Source of the DNA: Alphaproteobacteria bacterium
GTDB taxonomy: Bacteria > Pseudomonadota > Alphaproteobacteria > Rhizobiales > Xanthobacteraceae
DNA length: 64,000 nucleotides
Assembly (NCBI GenBank): GCA_016869215.1
Contig: VGEP01000009.1
Coordinates: forward strand, 91,779-155,778
Direction: 5' to 3'
Shown: in pieces, positions 16,789-26,290 of the stretch
How positions within the stretch are numbered: position 1 is the first letter of the stretch
Layout: the number at the start of each line of letters is the position of its first letter
Program-made: the position numbers and the translations under genes
The notes under the pieces: generated by a model
The model's input: only the letters and a program-made list of their open reading frames with translations
The model's database searches: none
What the model was told of the DNA's origin: nothing

Positions 16789-17760
16789 TCAGTCGATCTT
16801 CAGGTTGGCTTCCTTGATCACTCTGGCCCATTTCGCGGAGTCCTTGTTCAGATACTCGGCGAAGCCCTCGAGCGAACCCGGGATCGGCTGCACCACCATC
16901 GGCTCGAGGAACTTCTTGTGAAACTCGGGCTCCTTGATGACGTCCTGAACGTCGGCATTGACCTTTGCCAGCACGCTGCGCGGCGTGCGCGCCAGCGCGA
17001 ACATGCCGAACGAAACGCTGGCGTCGTAGCCCGGAACGGTTTCCGCAACGGTCGGCACCTCGGGCATCTGCGCGACGCGCTTGAGGCCGCCGAAGGCGAG
17101 CAAATTGACCTTGCCCGCGCGGACCGCGGGCAGCGCTACCGACGGGCCCATGATCACGACGTTGATGTGCCCCGCGATCAGGTCGTTGAGCGCCGGCGCC
17201 GCGCCGCGGTAGTGCACGGCGGTGAGCTTGATGCCCGCGAGGCTTTGCAGCAGGAGCGCAGCGGTGTGCAGCGCGGTGCCGGGACCCGCGGTGCCGAAGT
17301 TCAACGAGCCCGGCTTCTCCCTGGCGCGCGCCAGCAGCTCCGGCAGCGACTTCGCGACCGACGGATGCACCAAAACACCGACCGGGATGCTGGCGTAGCC
17401 GGCGACCGGCACGAAATCGTTGTGGATGTCGACCGGCGCCTTGCCCTTGGCGTAGAGATGCGGCTGGCTCGACCACAAGCCGGTCTCCGACGACAGCAGC
17501 GTGTGTCCGTCCAGACCGGCATTCATCACCACGCCGGCCGCGAGATAGTGGCCGCCTCCGCCACGGTTTTCGACCACGACGTTCTGGCCCCACTTCTGCG
17601 TCAGGCGTTGCGACACCGCGCGCGTCAGCACGTCGGTTGCGGCGCCGGCGGCGGAGGTCACGACGACGTTGACGGTGCGGTTTGGAAAAGTCTGGGCCTG
17701 CGCGCCGGTGGTGGCGACGGCGAGGCCGAGCAGAATCGCGCTGCCGAATGATGTCTTCAT
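16789..17760 (-). CDS. Bug/TctC-family tripartite tricarboxylate receptor (second copy)
   Basis: Periplasmic receptor of 323 aa with the same architecture as its neighbour at 15689. The signal peptide is MKTSFGSAILLGLAVATTGAQA, followed by FPNRTVNVVVTSAAGAATDVLTRAV, VHYRGAAPALNDLIAGH and the conserved C-terminal SLEGFAEYLNKDSAKWARVI. ATG 17760 is chosen for the signal peptide and an AGGGAGG run just upstream; in-frame ATGs at 17772 and 17799 are possible but lack ribosome binding sites. The two tandem Bug genes probably arose by duplication and lack membrane partners here. Confidence 0.9.
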   Translation of the reverse strand: MKTSFGSAILLGLAVATTGAQAQTFPNRTVNVVVTSAAGAATDVLTRAVSQRLTQKWGQNVVVENRGGGGHYLAAGVVMNAGLDGHTLLSSETGLWSSQPHLYAKGKAPVDIHNDFVPVAGYASIPVGVLVHPSVAKSLPELLARAREKPGSLNFGTAGPGTALHTAALLLQSLAGIKLTAVHYRGAAPALNDLIAGHINVVIMGPSVALPAVRAGKVNLLAFGGLKRVAQMPEVPTVAETVPGYDASVSFGMFALARTPRSVLAKVNADVQDVIKEPEFHKKFLEPMVVQPIPGSLEGFAEYLNKDSAKWARVIKEANLKID

Positions 17761-17860
17761 GACCTCCCTCATGTGCTGTCGCGCTTGTGTCGCGCGCATG
17801 TCGTGTTGGCGTGCCGCTGCGGCCGCGCGAAAAGCATAGCACAGGCCGCGGCGGGCGAAC

Positions 17861-20605
17861 CTACGGCAGACCTGCGGCCTTTTGCTTGAGGGCGTAGAGC
17901 GCCTCCATCGCCTCGCGTGGCGACATCTCGTCCGGGTCGACGGCGGCGAGCGCGGCGACCAGAGCCTCGAAGGCGGCCTGGCGCGGATCGGGCGTGGCGG
18001 GCCGGTTCGGGGCCGCGAACAGCGGCAGGTCCTCGAAGCCGCGCGGCGCCGAACGGTCGTCGGCTTCCAGCATCGCCAGTACGACCTTCGCGCGCTCGAT
18101 CACGCTCGCCGGCAGGCCCGCGAGCTTGGCGACCTGGATGCCGTAGGAGCGGTCGGCTGCACCGGGCACCACCTCGTGCAGGAACACCACCTCGCCTTGC
18201 CATTCCTTCACCCGCACGGTGGCGTTGTGCAGGCGCGGGAGCTTGGTCGCGAGCGCGGTGAGTTCGTGGAAGTGGGTGGCGAACAGCGCGCGGCAACGGT
18301 TCTGCTCGTGCAGGTGCTCGATGGTCGCCCAGGCGATGGACAGGCCGTCGAAGGTGGCGGTGCCGCGGCCGATCTCGTCGAGCACGACCAGGGACCGTTC
18401 GGTGGCCTGGTTGAGGATCGCGGCGGTCTCGACCATCTCCACCATGAAGGTCGAGCGGCCGCGCGCCAGATCGTCCGCTGCGCCGACACGCGAGAACAGC
18501 CGGTCGACCGCGCCGATTCTTGCATGGCGCGCGGGCACGTAGGAGCCCATCTGCGCCAGCACTGCGATCAGTGCGTTCTGCCGCAGGAACGTCGACTTGC
18601 CGCCCATGTTGGGCCCGGTGAGAAGCCAGATGCGGCCGGAGCCGATATTGCCCGCGCCGGCGTCGGTGCCCGCGCCGCCCGGCGGCGACAGATCGCAGTC
18701 GTTGGCGATGAACGGCGTGCTCAAGGCCTGTTCGACAACGGCGTGGCGGCCGCCCTGGATCGCGAAGCCGACGCTGCGGTCGACCTCCGGCCGCACGTAC
18801 GCGCGCTCGACCGCAAGCGCGGCCAGCGCCGAGGCGACGTCGAGCGCGGCCAGCGACTGCGCCGCCGCCATGATGGCGTCGCCCTGCGCGACGACGGCCG
18901 TGCACAGGCGCTCGAACGCCTCCAGCTCCAGCGAGAGCGCGCGGTCGGCCGCGCCCGCGATCCTGGCCTCCAGCTCGCCGAGTTCCGCGGTGGTGAAGCG
19001 CACCTGGCCCGCGAGCGTCTGGCGGTGGATGTAGGTCGCGTTGAGCGGCGCCGAGAACAATTTGTCGCCGTGCTGCGCGGTGACTTCGACGAAGTAGCCG
19101 AGCACATTGTTGTGCTTGATCTTGAGCCCGCGCACGCCGGTCTCTTCGGCGTAGCGCGCCTGAAGCTGCGCCACCACGCGCCGCGACTCGTCGCGCAGGC
19201 TGCGCGCCTCGTCGAGCGCTCCGACGTAGCCCTCATGGATAAATCCGCCGTCGCGCTTGAGCAGCGGCAATTCTTCAGCCAGCGCCGCGGCCAACTCCCG
19301 CGCCAGCGCCGGGTCCGGTGCGTGCAGCGCCTCGGCGGCCTCGGCAATCTCGGATGGTCTTTTCGCCATAGCCTCGATGCGGCGCGCGAGCGCGGCCGCG
19401 GCGCCGATGCCGTCGCGGATGGCCGCAAGGTCGCGGGGGCCGCCGCGCCCGACCGTGAGCCGCGACAGCGCGCGGGCGAGATCGGGTGCGATGTTGAGAT
19501 GCTCGCGAGTCTCCTGGCGCGCGAGCGCATCGGCCACATAGGCCTCGACCGCGTCGAGCCGCCGCGCGATGGCTTCGGGCTCGGTGAGCGGCGCCGCGAG
19601 CCGCTGCGCCAGCAGGCGCGCGCCCGCCGCGGTTACCGTGCGGTCGATGGCCGACAGCAGCGAGCCGCGCCGCTCGCCCCCAAGCGTCCGCATCAGTTCG
19701 AGATTCGCGCGCGTCGCCTGGTCGATGGCGAGCGTTGCGCCCTGCGCTTCGCGCACCGGCGGCGACAGCGGGGGCCGCTTGCCGAGCTGCGTTCGCTCCA
19801 CATAGGTCACGCAAGCCGCGGCCGCCGTCAGCTCCAGCCTCGTCAGCGCGCCGAAGGCTTCCGTGGTGGCGACGGCGAAATAGTCGGAGAGGCGCCGCTC
19901 GGCGGTCGCGCCGTCGAAGGCGTCGCGCGTCAGCGGCGTGACCGCGGGGAGGGTGCGCAGATATGGCGTCAGCTCGGGATCGGCGTAGAGCGCGTCGGAC
20001 ACCACGATCTCGCCGGGCTCAAGCCGTGCGATCTCGGCCGCAAATCCCAGGCGGTCGCATTCGGCGACGCGAAACTCGCCGGTCGATATGTCGATCCAGG
20101 CCAGCGCGAAGCGGGCGGTATCGCGTTCGGTCGAGGCGCGCGCGCGGGCGACGGCGAGGAGATAGTTGTTGCGCCGCGCGTCGAGCAGCGTGTCCTCGGT
20201 CAGCGTGCCGGGCGTGACGAGGCGGATGACGTCACGCTTCACGACGCTTTTGGCGCCGCGCTTCTTCGCTTCCGCCGGGTCCTCCATCTGCTCGCAGACC
20301 GCGACGCGATGGCCGAGCGCGATCAGCCGGTGCAGATATTCGTCGGCGCGATGCACCGGCACGCCGCACATCGGGATGTCCTGGCCGAGATGCTTGCCCC
20401 GCTTGGTGAGCACGATGCCGAGCGCACGCGAGGCGACCTCGGCGTCCTCGAAGAACAGCTCGTAGAAGTCGCCCATCCGGTAGAACAGCAGGCTGTCCGG
20501 ATTGGCGGCCTTGATCTCGATGTATTGCTCCATGACCGGAGTGGCGCGCGGAGCGGGCTCCGGCGGCGCTGCGTCATCGGGCGGAATCGAGCGGGCGGCG
20601 TCCAT
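17861..20605 (-). CDS. mutS: DNA mismatch repair protein MutS
   Basis: Mismatch-recognition ATPase that recruits MutL, about 914 aa. The mismatch-binding Phe-x-Glu motif is in the N-terminal block [26 protein letters not shown]. The C-terminal ATPase has Walker [15 protein letters not shown], the STFMVEM motif, Walker [16 protein letters not shown] and the downstream ATHFHELT. The frame is open to 20812, but homologues start close to a Pro-rich leader before [12 protein letters not shown], so ATG 20605 is preferred; no strong ribosome binding site decides this. In several Hyphomicrobiales mutS neighbours glnD; here an insert of transporter and redox genes separates them. Confidence 0.96.
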   Translation of the reverse strand: MDAARSIPPDDAAPPEPAPRATPVMEQYIEIKAANPDSLLFYRMGDFYELFFEDAEVASRALGIVLTKRGKHLGQDIPMCGVPVHRADEYLHRLIALGHRVAVCEQMEDPAEAKKRGAKSVVKRDVIRLVTPGTLTEDTLLDARRNNYLLAVARARASTERDTARFALAWIDISTGEFRVAECDRLGFAAEIARLEPGEIVVSDALYADPELTPYLRTLPAVTPLTRDAFDGATAERRLSDYFAVATTEAFGALTRLELTAAAACVTYVERTQLGKRPPLSPPVREAQGATLAIDQATRANLELMRTLGGERRGSLLSAIDRTVTAAGARLLAQRLAAPLTEPEAIARRLDAVEAYVADALARQETREHLNIAPDLARALSRLTVGRGGPRDLAAIRDGIGAAAALARRIEAMAKRPSEIAEAAEALHAPDPALARELAAALAEELPLLKRDGGFIHEGYVGALDEARSLRDESRRVVAQLQARYAEETGVRGLKIKHNNVLGYFVEVTAQHGDKLFSAPLNATYIHRQTLAGQVRFTTAELGELEARIAGAADRALSLELEAFERLCTAVVAQGDAIMAAAQSLAALDVASALAALAVERAYVRPEVDRSVGFAIQGGRHAVVEQALSTPFIANDCDLSPPGGAGTDAGAGNIGSGRIWLLTGPNMGGKSTFLRQNALIAVLAQMGSYVPARHARIGAVDRLFSRVGAADDLARGRSTFMVEMVETAAILNQATERSLVVLDEIGRGTATFDGLSIAWATIEHLHEQNRCRALFATHFHELTALATKLPRLHNATVRVKEWQGEVVFLHEVVPGAADRSYGIQVAKLAGLPASVIERAKVVLAMLEADDRSAPRGFEDLPLFAAPNRPATPDPRQAAFEALVAALAAVDPDEMSPREAMEALYALKQKAAGLP

Positions 20606-20835
20606 AAATGGGACGCTAGCAGATGGCGGCTCGTGAATCAGGCGCGGATGCCGCAAAAACCCACAAACAATCGCCGTCCCGGCGGGATCGAAGGTTAACG
20701 GAAATTCTCCGCTGAACCTGTCCCGCCGTTCATCCGACCAACGCGCGAAGGCAACCGGATCGTCTGCAAGCGAAGCGGCACACTCGCTGCCGTGTGGGCT
20801 CGGGCGATTCACAAAACAATAGACGGAGGGCTTCC

Positions 20836-21819
20836 ATGCTGCGCCTCAAATCGACGCTGAGATTTGCATTGCCGCTCGCCCTGCTGCTGGCCACCACGGC
20901 GGTCTCTACGGTACTCGTGCCGACATCCGCAAAGGCCTGGGAGAACACGTGGACGTCGGGCGACGGTTCGGTGAAGCTCTGGTATCAGGTCGGATCGGAC
21001 GGCCAGACCAAGTTCGCCGTCACCATCGAAAAGGACGGCAAGTTCGGCGTCTATTTGGAGCCGGGCGTCATCGACGCCGTGTTCGACAAGATGGGCGGAA
21101 GCAATCCCGACCCGAACGATCCAAACAACGGGGCTGGCACCTTCAAGCCGGATGTCGAGGAACTGCTCAGGAAGGTGAAGGACGCGTCCGCGGTCTTCCA
21201 CAACGAGATTCTGGATTCCCCGCTTGGCGCCTATCTGGAGCGCGGCGGGGACGGCAAGGGACCGAAATGGAATCCCGGCCCCGATGGCGACGACAGCGGT
21301 CCCAACAATCCGCCGAGCAGCAAGGAGCCCAAGGGCGGCTTGACCGCCGAGCAGCAGAAAAATCTGGACAAGATGGCCAACGCCGCGATGAGGCATGCGA
21401 AGGCGATCAAGGGCGGCATGTACGACGGTTCGGAAGGCGGCACCGAAGGCCCGCCGACCCTGGACATGAAGGGCAGCCCCAAGAACAACAACAGCACGGG
21501 AGGCAACGACAAGGATGGCGACGGCAAGAACGACTACGAGCCGACGATTCCCGGCAACGATCTCGGCCCGAAGCCCGAACTGGTCAACCCGCCGGTTCTG
21601 AACGATGCCAAGAAGCAGACCGCCAAGCGCGGCACCTCGGCCCGCAAGCAGGTCGTCGTGGCCTCCGAGAGGAACGGCAAGACCGCCAAGACGTCGAATT
21701 TGATGTCGCGCGGCCTGCTCGACGGTTCGGGCGGGTTCAACTCGACCGGTCCGGCCGGCACCGGCGCCGTGGGTGGCGCAGGCGCCATGACGGCTCCGGT
21801 CGCCGCCCGGCTTCGCTGA
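20836..21819 (+). CDS. Secreted protein with Ca-binding-like DxDGDGxxD motif, function unknown
   Basis: 327 aa with a signal peptide (residues 1 to about 36, ending TSAKAWE). A folded N-terminal part ([20 protein letters not shown]) is followed by a Gly/Pro/Asn/Asp-rich, low-complexity linker and a C-terminus rich in Lys/Thr/Ser ending in Gly/Ala. [13 protein letters not shown] resembles thrombospondin type-3 or dockerin-like calcium loops. GGAGGG (20825-20830) 5 nt before ATG 20836 fixes the start. I do not recognise the family. The composition suggests an extracellular or surface protein. It is divergent from mutS and stands alone. Confidence 0.72.
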   Translation: MLRLKSTLRFALPLALLLATTAVSTVLVPTSAKAWENTWTSGDGSVKLWYQVGSDGQTKFAVTIEKDGKFGVYLEPGVIDAVFDKMGGSNPDPNDPNNGAGTFKPDVEELLRKVKDASAVFHNEILDSPLGAYLERGGDGKGPKWNPGPDGDDSGPNNPPSSKEPKGGLTAEQQKNLDKMANAAMRHAKAIKGGMYDGSEGGTEGPPTLDMKGSPKNNNSTGGNDKDGDGKNDYEPTIPGNDLGPKPELVNPPVLNDAKKQTAKRGTSARKQVVVASERNGKTAKTSNLMSRGLLDGSGGFNSTGPAGTGAVGGAGAMTAPVAARLR

Positions 21820-21891
21820 TCCGAATGCGACCGGCGGCCGCGCCTGACAGCGCGGCCGTCGGATTTCATTCGTTTGTCACGCGCAGCGCGA

Positions 21892-22281
21892 TCAATATCC
21901 GCGCCGGCGAACCTTCTTCGCGGCCTTGCGCGCCGCATAGCGCGCGTCGCGTGCGGCCTTCTGTTCCGCAGCAAGCTGTAACTCACGCTCCGCCTCTTCG
22001 GCGGCGGCGATCGCAGCGATCCGCTCGGCTTCGAGCCGCGCCTGTTCGGCGAGCTCCGCCTCGCGTGCGGCTTGCGCGGCCAGTTCGGCTTCGCGCGCGA
22101 GCCTTTGCTTCTCGCGCTCGGCCATGCGCTCCTGGCGTGCCTGATGAATGGCCGCACGCGCGGCCTGCTTTTCCGCCACCGAGGGGTCGTTCGCGGCGGC
22201 CTTGAACTTTTCCAGCGCAGACTTCCTGGCCGTTGCGGCGGCCTGCTGTCGTTCGTGCAAGTCGGGAGTACGGAAGCTCAT
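21892..22281 (-). CDS. DUF6481-like charged coiled-coil protein
   Basis: 129-aa cytosolic protein. The N-terminus MSFRTPDLHERQQAAATARK resembles the small alphaproteobacterial family DUF6481 of unknown function. Nearly all the rest is an Ala/Glu/Arg/Gln heptad-like helix (roughly residues 45-110) ending in a basic tail KKVRRRGY. AAGGAA is 5 nt upstream of ATG 22281, so the longer open frame to 22347 is not used. It is convergent with the secreted protein gene. Such proteins are often taken to bind nucleic acid or act under stress, which is not shown here. Confidence 0.7.
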   Translation of the reverse strand: MSFRTPDLHERQQAAATARKSALEKFKAAANDPSVAEKQAARAAIHQARQERMAEREKQRLAREAELAAQAAREAELAEQARLEAERIAAIAAAEEAERELQLAAEQKAARDARYAARKAAKKVRRRGY

Positions 22282-22416
22282 CGGGTTCCTTCGTTCGAGA
22301 GATGGGAGCCGCCCATGGTGCACCGCGCGTGAGGCGCTGTCGCACAAGGGCCGGAGGATAATGTCGTTAGCTATCCGCGCGCCGCGCGGATTTCAAGTCT
22401 TACGCGGGCAGAGCCG

Positions 22417-23187
22417 TCATGCGGCGCGATGGCGCTGCCTGACTGCGGCGCCAAACGCCTGGAACAACGTCTTGTTAACCGGGTTGCGCTGCGGGTCGTA
22501 TTCCGCGTGCCACTGCACGCCGAGCGCGAAGCCTGGCGCGTCGGCCACGCGCACCGCCTCGACGGTGCTGTCGTCGGCCACCCCTTCGACCACAATTCGG
22601 CGGCCGGGGGTTTCGATGCCCTGGCCGTGCAGCGAGTTGACGCGGATGGTCTCGCGGCCGAGGAGGCGGGCGAATTCGCCGCCCGGCGTGAGCCGCACGT
22701 CGTGGCGCTCGCCGAAGATCACCTCGAGATCGGGGTGGATTTCGCCGTTCTCCAGCCGCGGCATGCGGTGGTTGATGCGGCCGGGGATTTCGCGGATTTC
22801 CGGATGCAGCGTGCCGCCGAAGGCGACGTTCATCTCCTGCATACCGCGGCAGATGCCGAACAGCGGCACGCCGCGCGCGACGCAGGCCTCGACCAGAGAC
22901 AGCGCGATGGCGTCGCGCCGCTCGTCGTAGGGTTCGTACCTCGCTCCGGGTTCGGCCCCGAACCGCGCCGGATGGACGTTGGCGCGACCGCCGGTCAGCA
23001 GGATGCCGTCGACCGAATCGAGCAGGTCGCCAATTTCGGTGATCTTCGGGCAGCCCGCGAACATCATCGGTAGCGCGCCCGCGACCTCGGCGACCGCGCG
23101 CAGGCTCGGCTCGCCGACCAGCTGCGCGGTGAAGCGGTCCTCGATCAGGCGCGTATTGGCGATGACGCCGATCACGGGCCGCTTCAT
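22417..23187 (-). CDS. Class I glutamine amidotransferase-like hydrolase, PuuD/peptidase C26 family
   Basis: Cytosolic hydrolase related to gamma-glutamyl-GABA hydrolase (PuuD), 256 aa. The nucleophile is Cys113 in PLFGICRGMQEMNV. The oxyanion strand is LLTGGRANVHPARFG and the catalytic His is in GVQWHAEYDP. It is the last gene of a minus-strand group with an amidohydrolase (57 bp upstream) and a ThDP-dependent enzyme. In that company it may cleave a gamma-glutamyl conjugate of a catabolic intermediate. The assignment to polyamine breakdown itself is uncertain because no other puu gene is present. Confidence 0.85.
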   Translation of the reverse strand: MKRPVIGVIANTRLIEDRFTAQLVGEPSLRAVAEVAGALPMMFAGCPKITEIGDLLDSVDGILLTGGRANVHPARFGAEPGARYEPYDERRDAIALSLVEACVARGVPLFGICRGMQEMNVAFGGTLHPEIREIPGRINHRMPRLENGEIHPDLEVIFGERHDVRLTPGGEFARLLGRETIRVNSLHGQGIETPGRRIVVEGVADDSTVEAVRVADAPGFALGVQWHAEYDPQRNPVNKTLFQAFGAAVRQRHRAA

Positions 23188-23244
23188 GGTCAGTTTCTCA
23201 TTCCCACCGGCAATTTCCGCGGGTCCGAGCTGCGGGAGAACGAG

Positions 23245-24264
23245 CTACACCAGCTTCCGGCCAGTGAGCTTCTCAAGGTTGCCGTGCATGATCGCCTTGT
23301 ACTTCGCCTTCGACAGGCCGAGCCCGTCGAGAATCTTCAGCGTCTCGCGGATGTAGTAGGTGCCCTTCTCGGGATCGAACGGGCAGTCGGAGGCGAACAC
23401 GATCTTGTCCGCGTCGTAGAAGGCGAGCCCGCACTCGGTCGCGGGCTTGCCGCCGAACACGGCGGTGTCGCAGTAGAAGTTGTGCTTGAAATAGTCGAGC
23501 GGGCGCTTCTTCAGCTTGTTCTTCACCTTCTGCAGATCTTCGTCGGAGGTGCGCGCGCCGATTTGGTCCCAGCCCGGTCCGAGGCGGCCCTCCAGCATCG
23601 GCACGATGCCGCCGAAGTGGTGGGTGATGATCTTGAGCTTCGGGTAGCGGTCCATCATCCCGGTGATCACCAGCCGCGACATGGCGGCGGCGGTCTCGTA
23701 GGACCAGCCGAGCGTCCACCAGATTTCGTATTTCGATTTGGTCTCGGTCTGATAGTCGGCGAAGCTCGCGGTGCGCGACGGATGCAGCCAGATCGGCGTG
23801 CCTGACTTGTTCATCGCCTTCCAGAACGGCTCGAAGTCGGGATGGTCGAGCGGCTTGCCGGCGACGTTGGTGTAGATCTGCACGCCGAGCGCGCCGTTCT
23901 TCATGGCCCGCGCGGCCTCGCGCACGCCGACGTCGGGCGCCGACATCGGCGCTTGCGCCACCCAGCCGGGGAAGTGGTCGGGGTACTTCTTGCAGAGCTC
24001 GACGAAGCCGTCGTTGACGATCTTGGCGTATTCCTCGGCCTTCTTGCCGTCCTTGGTCATCAGTTCGAAGGGCGGCATCGGGTACGACAGGATCTGGCAA
24101 TAGTCCTTGAACTTGTCGACCACCTTGAGGCGCACGTTCACGTCATAGATCGACGGCACGCCCATCATGCGCTTGCCGATGTCGGCATAGGCGCCGACCG
24201 ACATCACCTCCTTGTAGAAGCGCGTCGGTATGAAGTGGGTGTAGGCGTCAACTCGCATGGTCAT
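23245..24264 (-). CDS. ACMSD-like amidohydrolase/decarboxylase family protein
   Basis: 339-aa TIM-barrel protein of the amidohydrolase-2 family (ACMSD, gamma-resorcylate decarboxylase relatives). These perform non-oxidative decarboxylation or hydrolysis at a metal centre. Core signatures are TPIWLHPSR, the strand KIITHHFGGIVPMLEGR with its His pair, and KIVFASDCPFDPEKG with the late Asp. The N-terminal metal motif reads DAYTHFIP, so the first His of the usual D-x-H-x-H is a Tyr. GGGAG lies upstream of ATG 24264. It sits between a ThDP enzyme and a GATase-like hydrolase on the same strand, which suggests one catabolic operon. Substrate unknown. Confidence 0.85.
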   Translation of the reverse strand: MTMRVDAYTHFIPTRFYKEVMSVGAYADIGKRMMGVPSIYDVNVRLKVVDKFKDYCQILSYPMPPFELMTKDGKKAEEYAKIVNDGFVELCKKYPDHFPGWVAQAPMSAPDVGVREAARAMKNGALGVQIYTNVAGKPLDHPDFEPFWKAMNKSGTPIWLHPSRTASFADYQTETKSKYEIWWTLGWSYETAAAMSRLVITGMMDRYPKLKIITHHFGGIVPMLEGRLGPGWDQIGARTSDEDLQKVKNKLKKRPLDYFKHNFYCDTAVFGGKPATECGLAFYDADKIVFASDCPFDPEKGTYYIRETLKILDGLGLSKAKYKAIMHGNLEKLTGRKLV

Positions 24265-24330
24265 CGTCAGGGTCTCCCGGATGTCGCGGCTTGTTTATAG
24301 CGGCGGTGCGATTTGTCGAGGGGGTGTGCG

Positions 24331-26055
24331 TCAAGTCGGACAAATCACATTCACCAGCGCCTGGCGGCCTTCCTTGACCACGACATCGCGGGCGCGGGCG
24401 AGCGCGGCCGGCAATTCCGAGGCCTTCTCCACCCGCACGCCGTGGCCGCCCTGGGCCTGCACCGCAAGCTCGAACGCCGGGCTCGGGCTGAGGTCGGCCA
24501 TGAAGCGGCCGCCGTCCTGCCCGGCCACGCCGTCCTTGAACATCGACATGGTCGCGCCGCGCACGGCCGCGTAGAGGCTGTTGTTGAAGATAATGGTGAG
24601 GATCGGCAACTTGTGGATGTCCGCCGTCCAATGGCTGACCATCGGATTGGAGAACATGTGGGCGCCGTCGCCCAATGTCGCGACGATGAGCTTGTCGGGC
24701 GCGGCGAGCTTGGCGCCCAGCGCCGCGCCGAAGCCCCAGCCGAGGCCCGCCGCCGCGGAGTTGCCGTAGAACGTGTTCGGCTTGGTGCGCTCGATGTGCT
24801 CCTGCATCAGCGAATACTCGTTGAACACGATGGCGTCCTCGCCGATGCATTCGCCGACCAGACGCGAGAGATAAGCGAAGTTGATCTTGTCGTTGGCCGG
24901 GACGGCGGACGCTTTTGCCAAGGCTTCCTTGCGCTTGCGGTTGAACTCGGCGGCGCGGGTGCGGCGCGCGGCGATACGCGCTTCGGGTATCGAGAGCTTG
25001 GACAGCGCCTGTTCCAGCGCCGCCAGCCCTGCCGCGGTATTCGACATGATGGAAAGGTCGTTCGGAAAGCTCCGCATCGGATAGCGGCGGAAGTTCGGGT
25101 CCTCGCCCAGCGACGCGAAGCGCGCGTTGGGGTTCGGCTGCTGGTCGTTCGGAACCCACGGCACGTCGGCGTCGAGGATGACGATGAGGTCGGCATCCGG
25201 GATCAACGCATGCGAGTCATAGCCCATGTGCATCGGATGGTTCGACGGCAGGCACACCTCGCGCTGGCGCTGCGTCACGACCGGCAGCGCGTATTTCTCG
25301 GCGATGCGGCCGAGCGGGCCGATGGCTGCAGCCCCGCTCGCGGTGGCGATGAAAAGCGGCTTCTCGGAGGCCGCGATCCATTCGGCCAGCGTCGCAATCT
25401 GCGCCGGATCGGGATGCGGCGGTGCCGGCACCGCGCGCGGCTTCACCGGGCCGATCGGTTCGGGCAGCGGTGCGGACAGCGGCTCGCGCGGCAAAGAGAG
25501 ATAAACGGGTCCGCGTGGACTCGTCATGGTGATCTCGCAGGCGCGCGACACCACGTCGGCGGTTTGCTCCGGAAGGCGCAGTTCGTAGTCCCACTTCACG
25601 ATCTCGCGCAGCATCGCGGCCTGGTCGAACATTTCCTGGCCCCAGTGGATGTAGCGATTGCGCCCGCCGAACTTGCCTTTCTCGGTGATCGGGGTGCGGC
25701 CGGCGCAAAGCAGGACCGGGACGTAGTCGCGGCTCATGTTGATGAGGTTGCTGATGGCGTTGGCGGTGCCGACGTTGACATGCAGCATCACAGCCGCGGG
25801 CTTGCCCGTCATGGCGTAGCTGCCGTGCGCCATCGCCATCGCAAGATTCTCGTGGGGGATTACGAGCGGCGTGGGAACCTTGTGGTTGGAAATCTTGGCG
25901 CGGCTGTAAGCCTCGACCACCGGCGGGAAGTCGGTGCCGGGGTTGGCGAAGAGGTACTCGACCCCGTGATCGGCAAGGGCGCGCAGGAAGGCCTCTCCGG
26001 CGATCGGCGCGCGTTCCTTGGAGTCGGACCGCTGTGCGGTCGGCTGTGCAACCAT
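24331..26055 (-). CDS. Thiamine-diphosphate-dependent enzyme (acetolactate synthase/decarboxylase superfamily)
   Basis: 574-aa cytosolic ThDP enzyme that decarboxylates or ligates 2-oxo acids. The catalytic Glu is in LVIPHENLAMAMAHG. The ThDP/Mg motif begins at TLGDGAHMFSNP and ends about 25 residues later at LTIIFNNS, as expected. The pyrimidine-binding, central and pyrophosphate domains are all present. It resembles benzoylformate decarboxylase/acetolactate synthase-like proteins, but residues that would fix the substrate cannot be assigned. First gene of a minus-strand group with an amidohydrolase (66 bp downstream) and a GATase-like hydrolase. Divergent from the methyltransferase at 26291, with 235 bp between. 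Confidence 0.88.
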   Translation of the reverse strand: MVAQPTAQRSDSKERAPIAGEAFLRALADHGVEYLFANPGTDFPPVVEAYSRAKISNHKVPTPLVIPHENLAMAMAHGSYAMTGKPAAVMLHVNVGTANAISNLINMSRDYVPVLLCAGRTPITEKGKFGGRNRYIHWGQEMFDQAAMLREIVKWDYELRLPEQTADVVSRACEITMTSPRGPVYLSLPREPLSAPLPEPIGPVKPRAVPAPPHPDPAQIATLAEWIAASEKPLFIATASGAAAIGPLGRIAEKYALPVVTQRQREVCLPSNHPMHMGYDSHALIPDADLIVILDADVPWVPNDQQPNPNARFASLGEDPNFRRYPMRSFPNDLSIMSNTAAGLAALEQALSKLSIPEARIAARRTRAAEFNRKRKEALAKASAVPANDKINFAYLSRLVGECIGEDAIVFNEYSLMQEHIERTKPNTFYGNSAAAGLGWGFGAALGAKLAAPDKLIVATLGDGAHMFSNPMVSHWTADIHKLPILTIIFNNSLYAAVRGATMSMFKDGVAGQDGGRFMADLSPSPAFELAVQAQGGHGVRVEKASELPAALARARDVVVKEGRQALVNVICPT

Positions 26056-26290
26056 GTCGATTCAGGCTCCGGTTGGTTTCGGCTTCGGCGTGCCGCGATC
26101 ATAGCGGTCCGGGACGCTGCTGTGCCACCGCGGAAGCGATGGCACCCATGCGCCGGGGCGGCGGCGTGACGCTGCCCGCCGATTACCCGTGGAAACGTCG
26201 TCGGGATGCCGCATTGCGGTGGACTATGGCGCCGCGGCCCGCGCAGCATGACGGGCCGCCGATTCGGCGCGGTTCCATTCGGAGCGACAG

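Noticed and set aside
15689..17842. A 717-aa fusion of two Bug receptors
   Set aside because: Only the last 327 residues are a receptor, with their own signal peptide at 16672; the upstream part of that frame is the shadow of the second Bug gene, which is in another frame.
17882..20698. 938-codon plus-strand frame opposite mutS
   Set aside because: Mirrors mutS exactly and has the usual Arg/Ala/Gly/Gln shadow composition.
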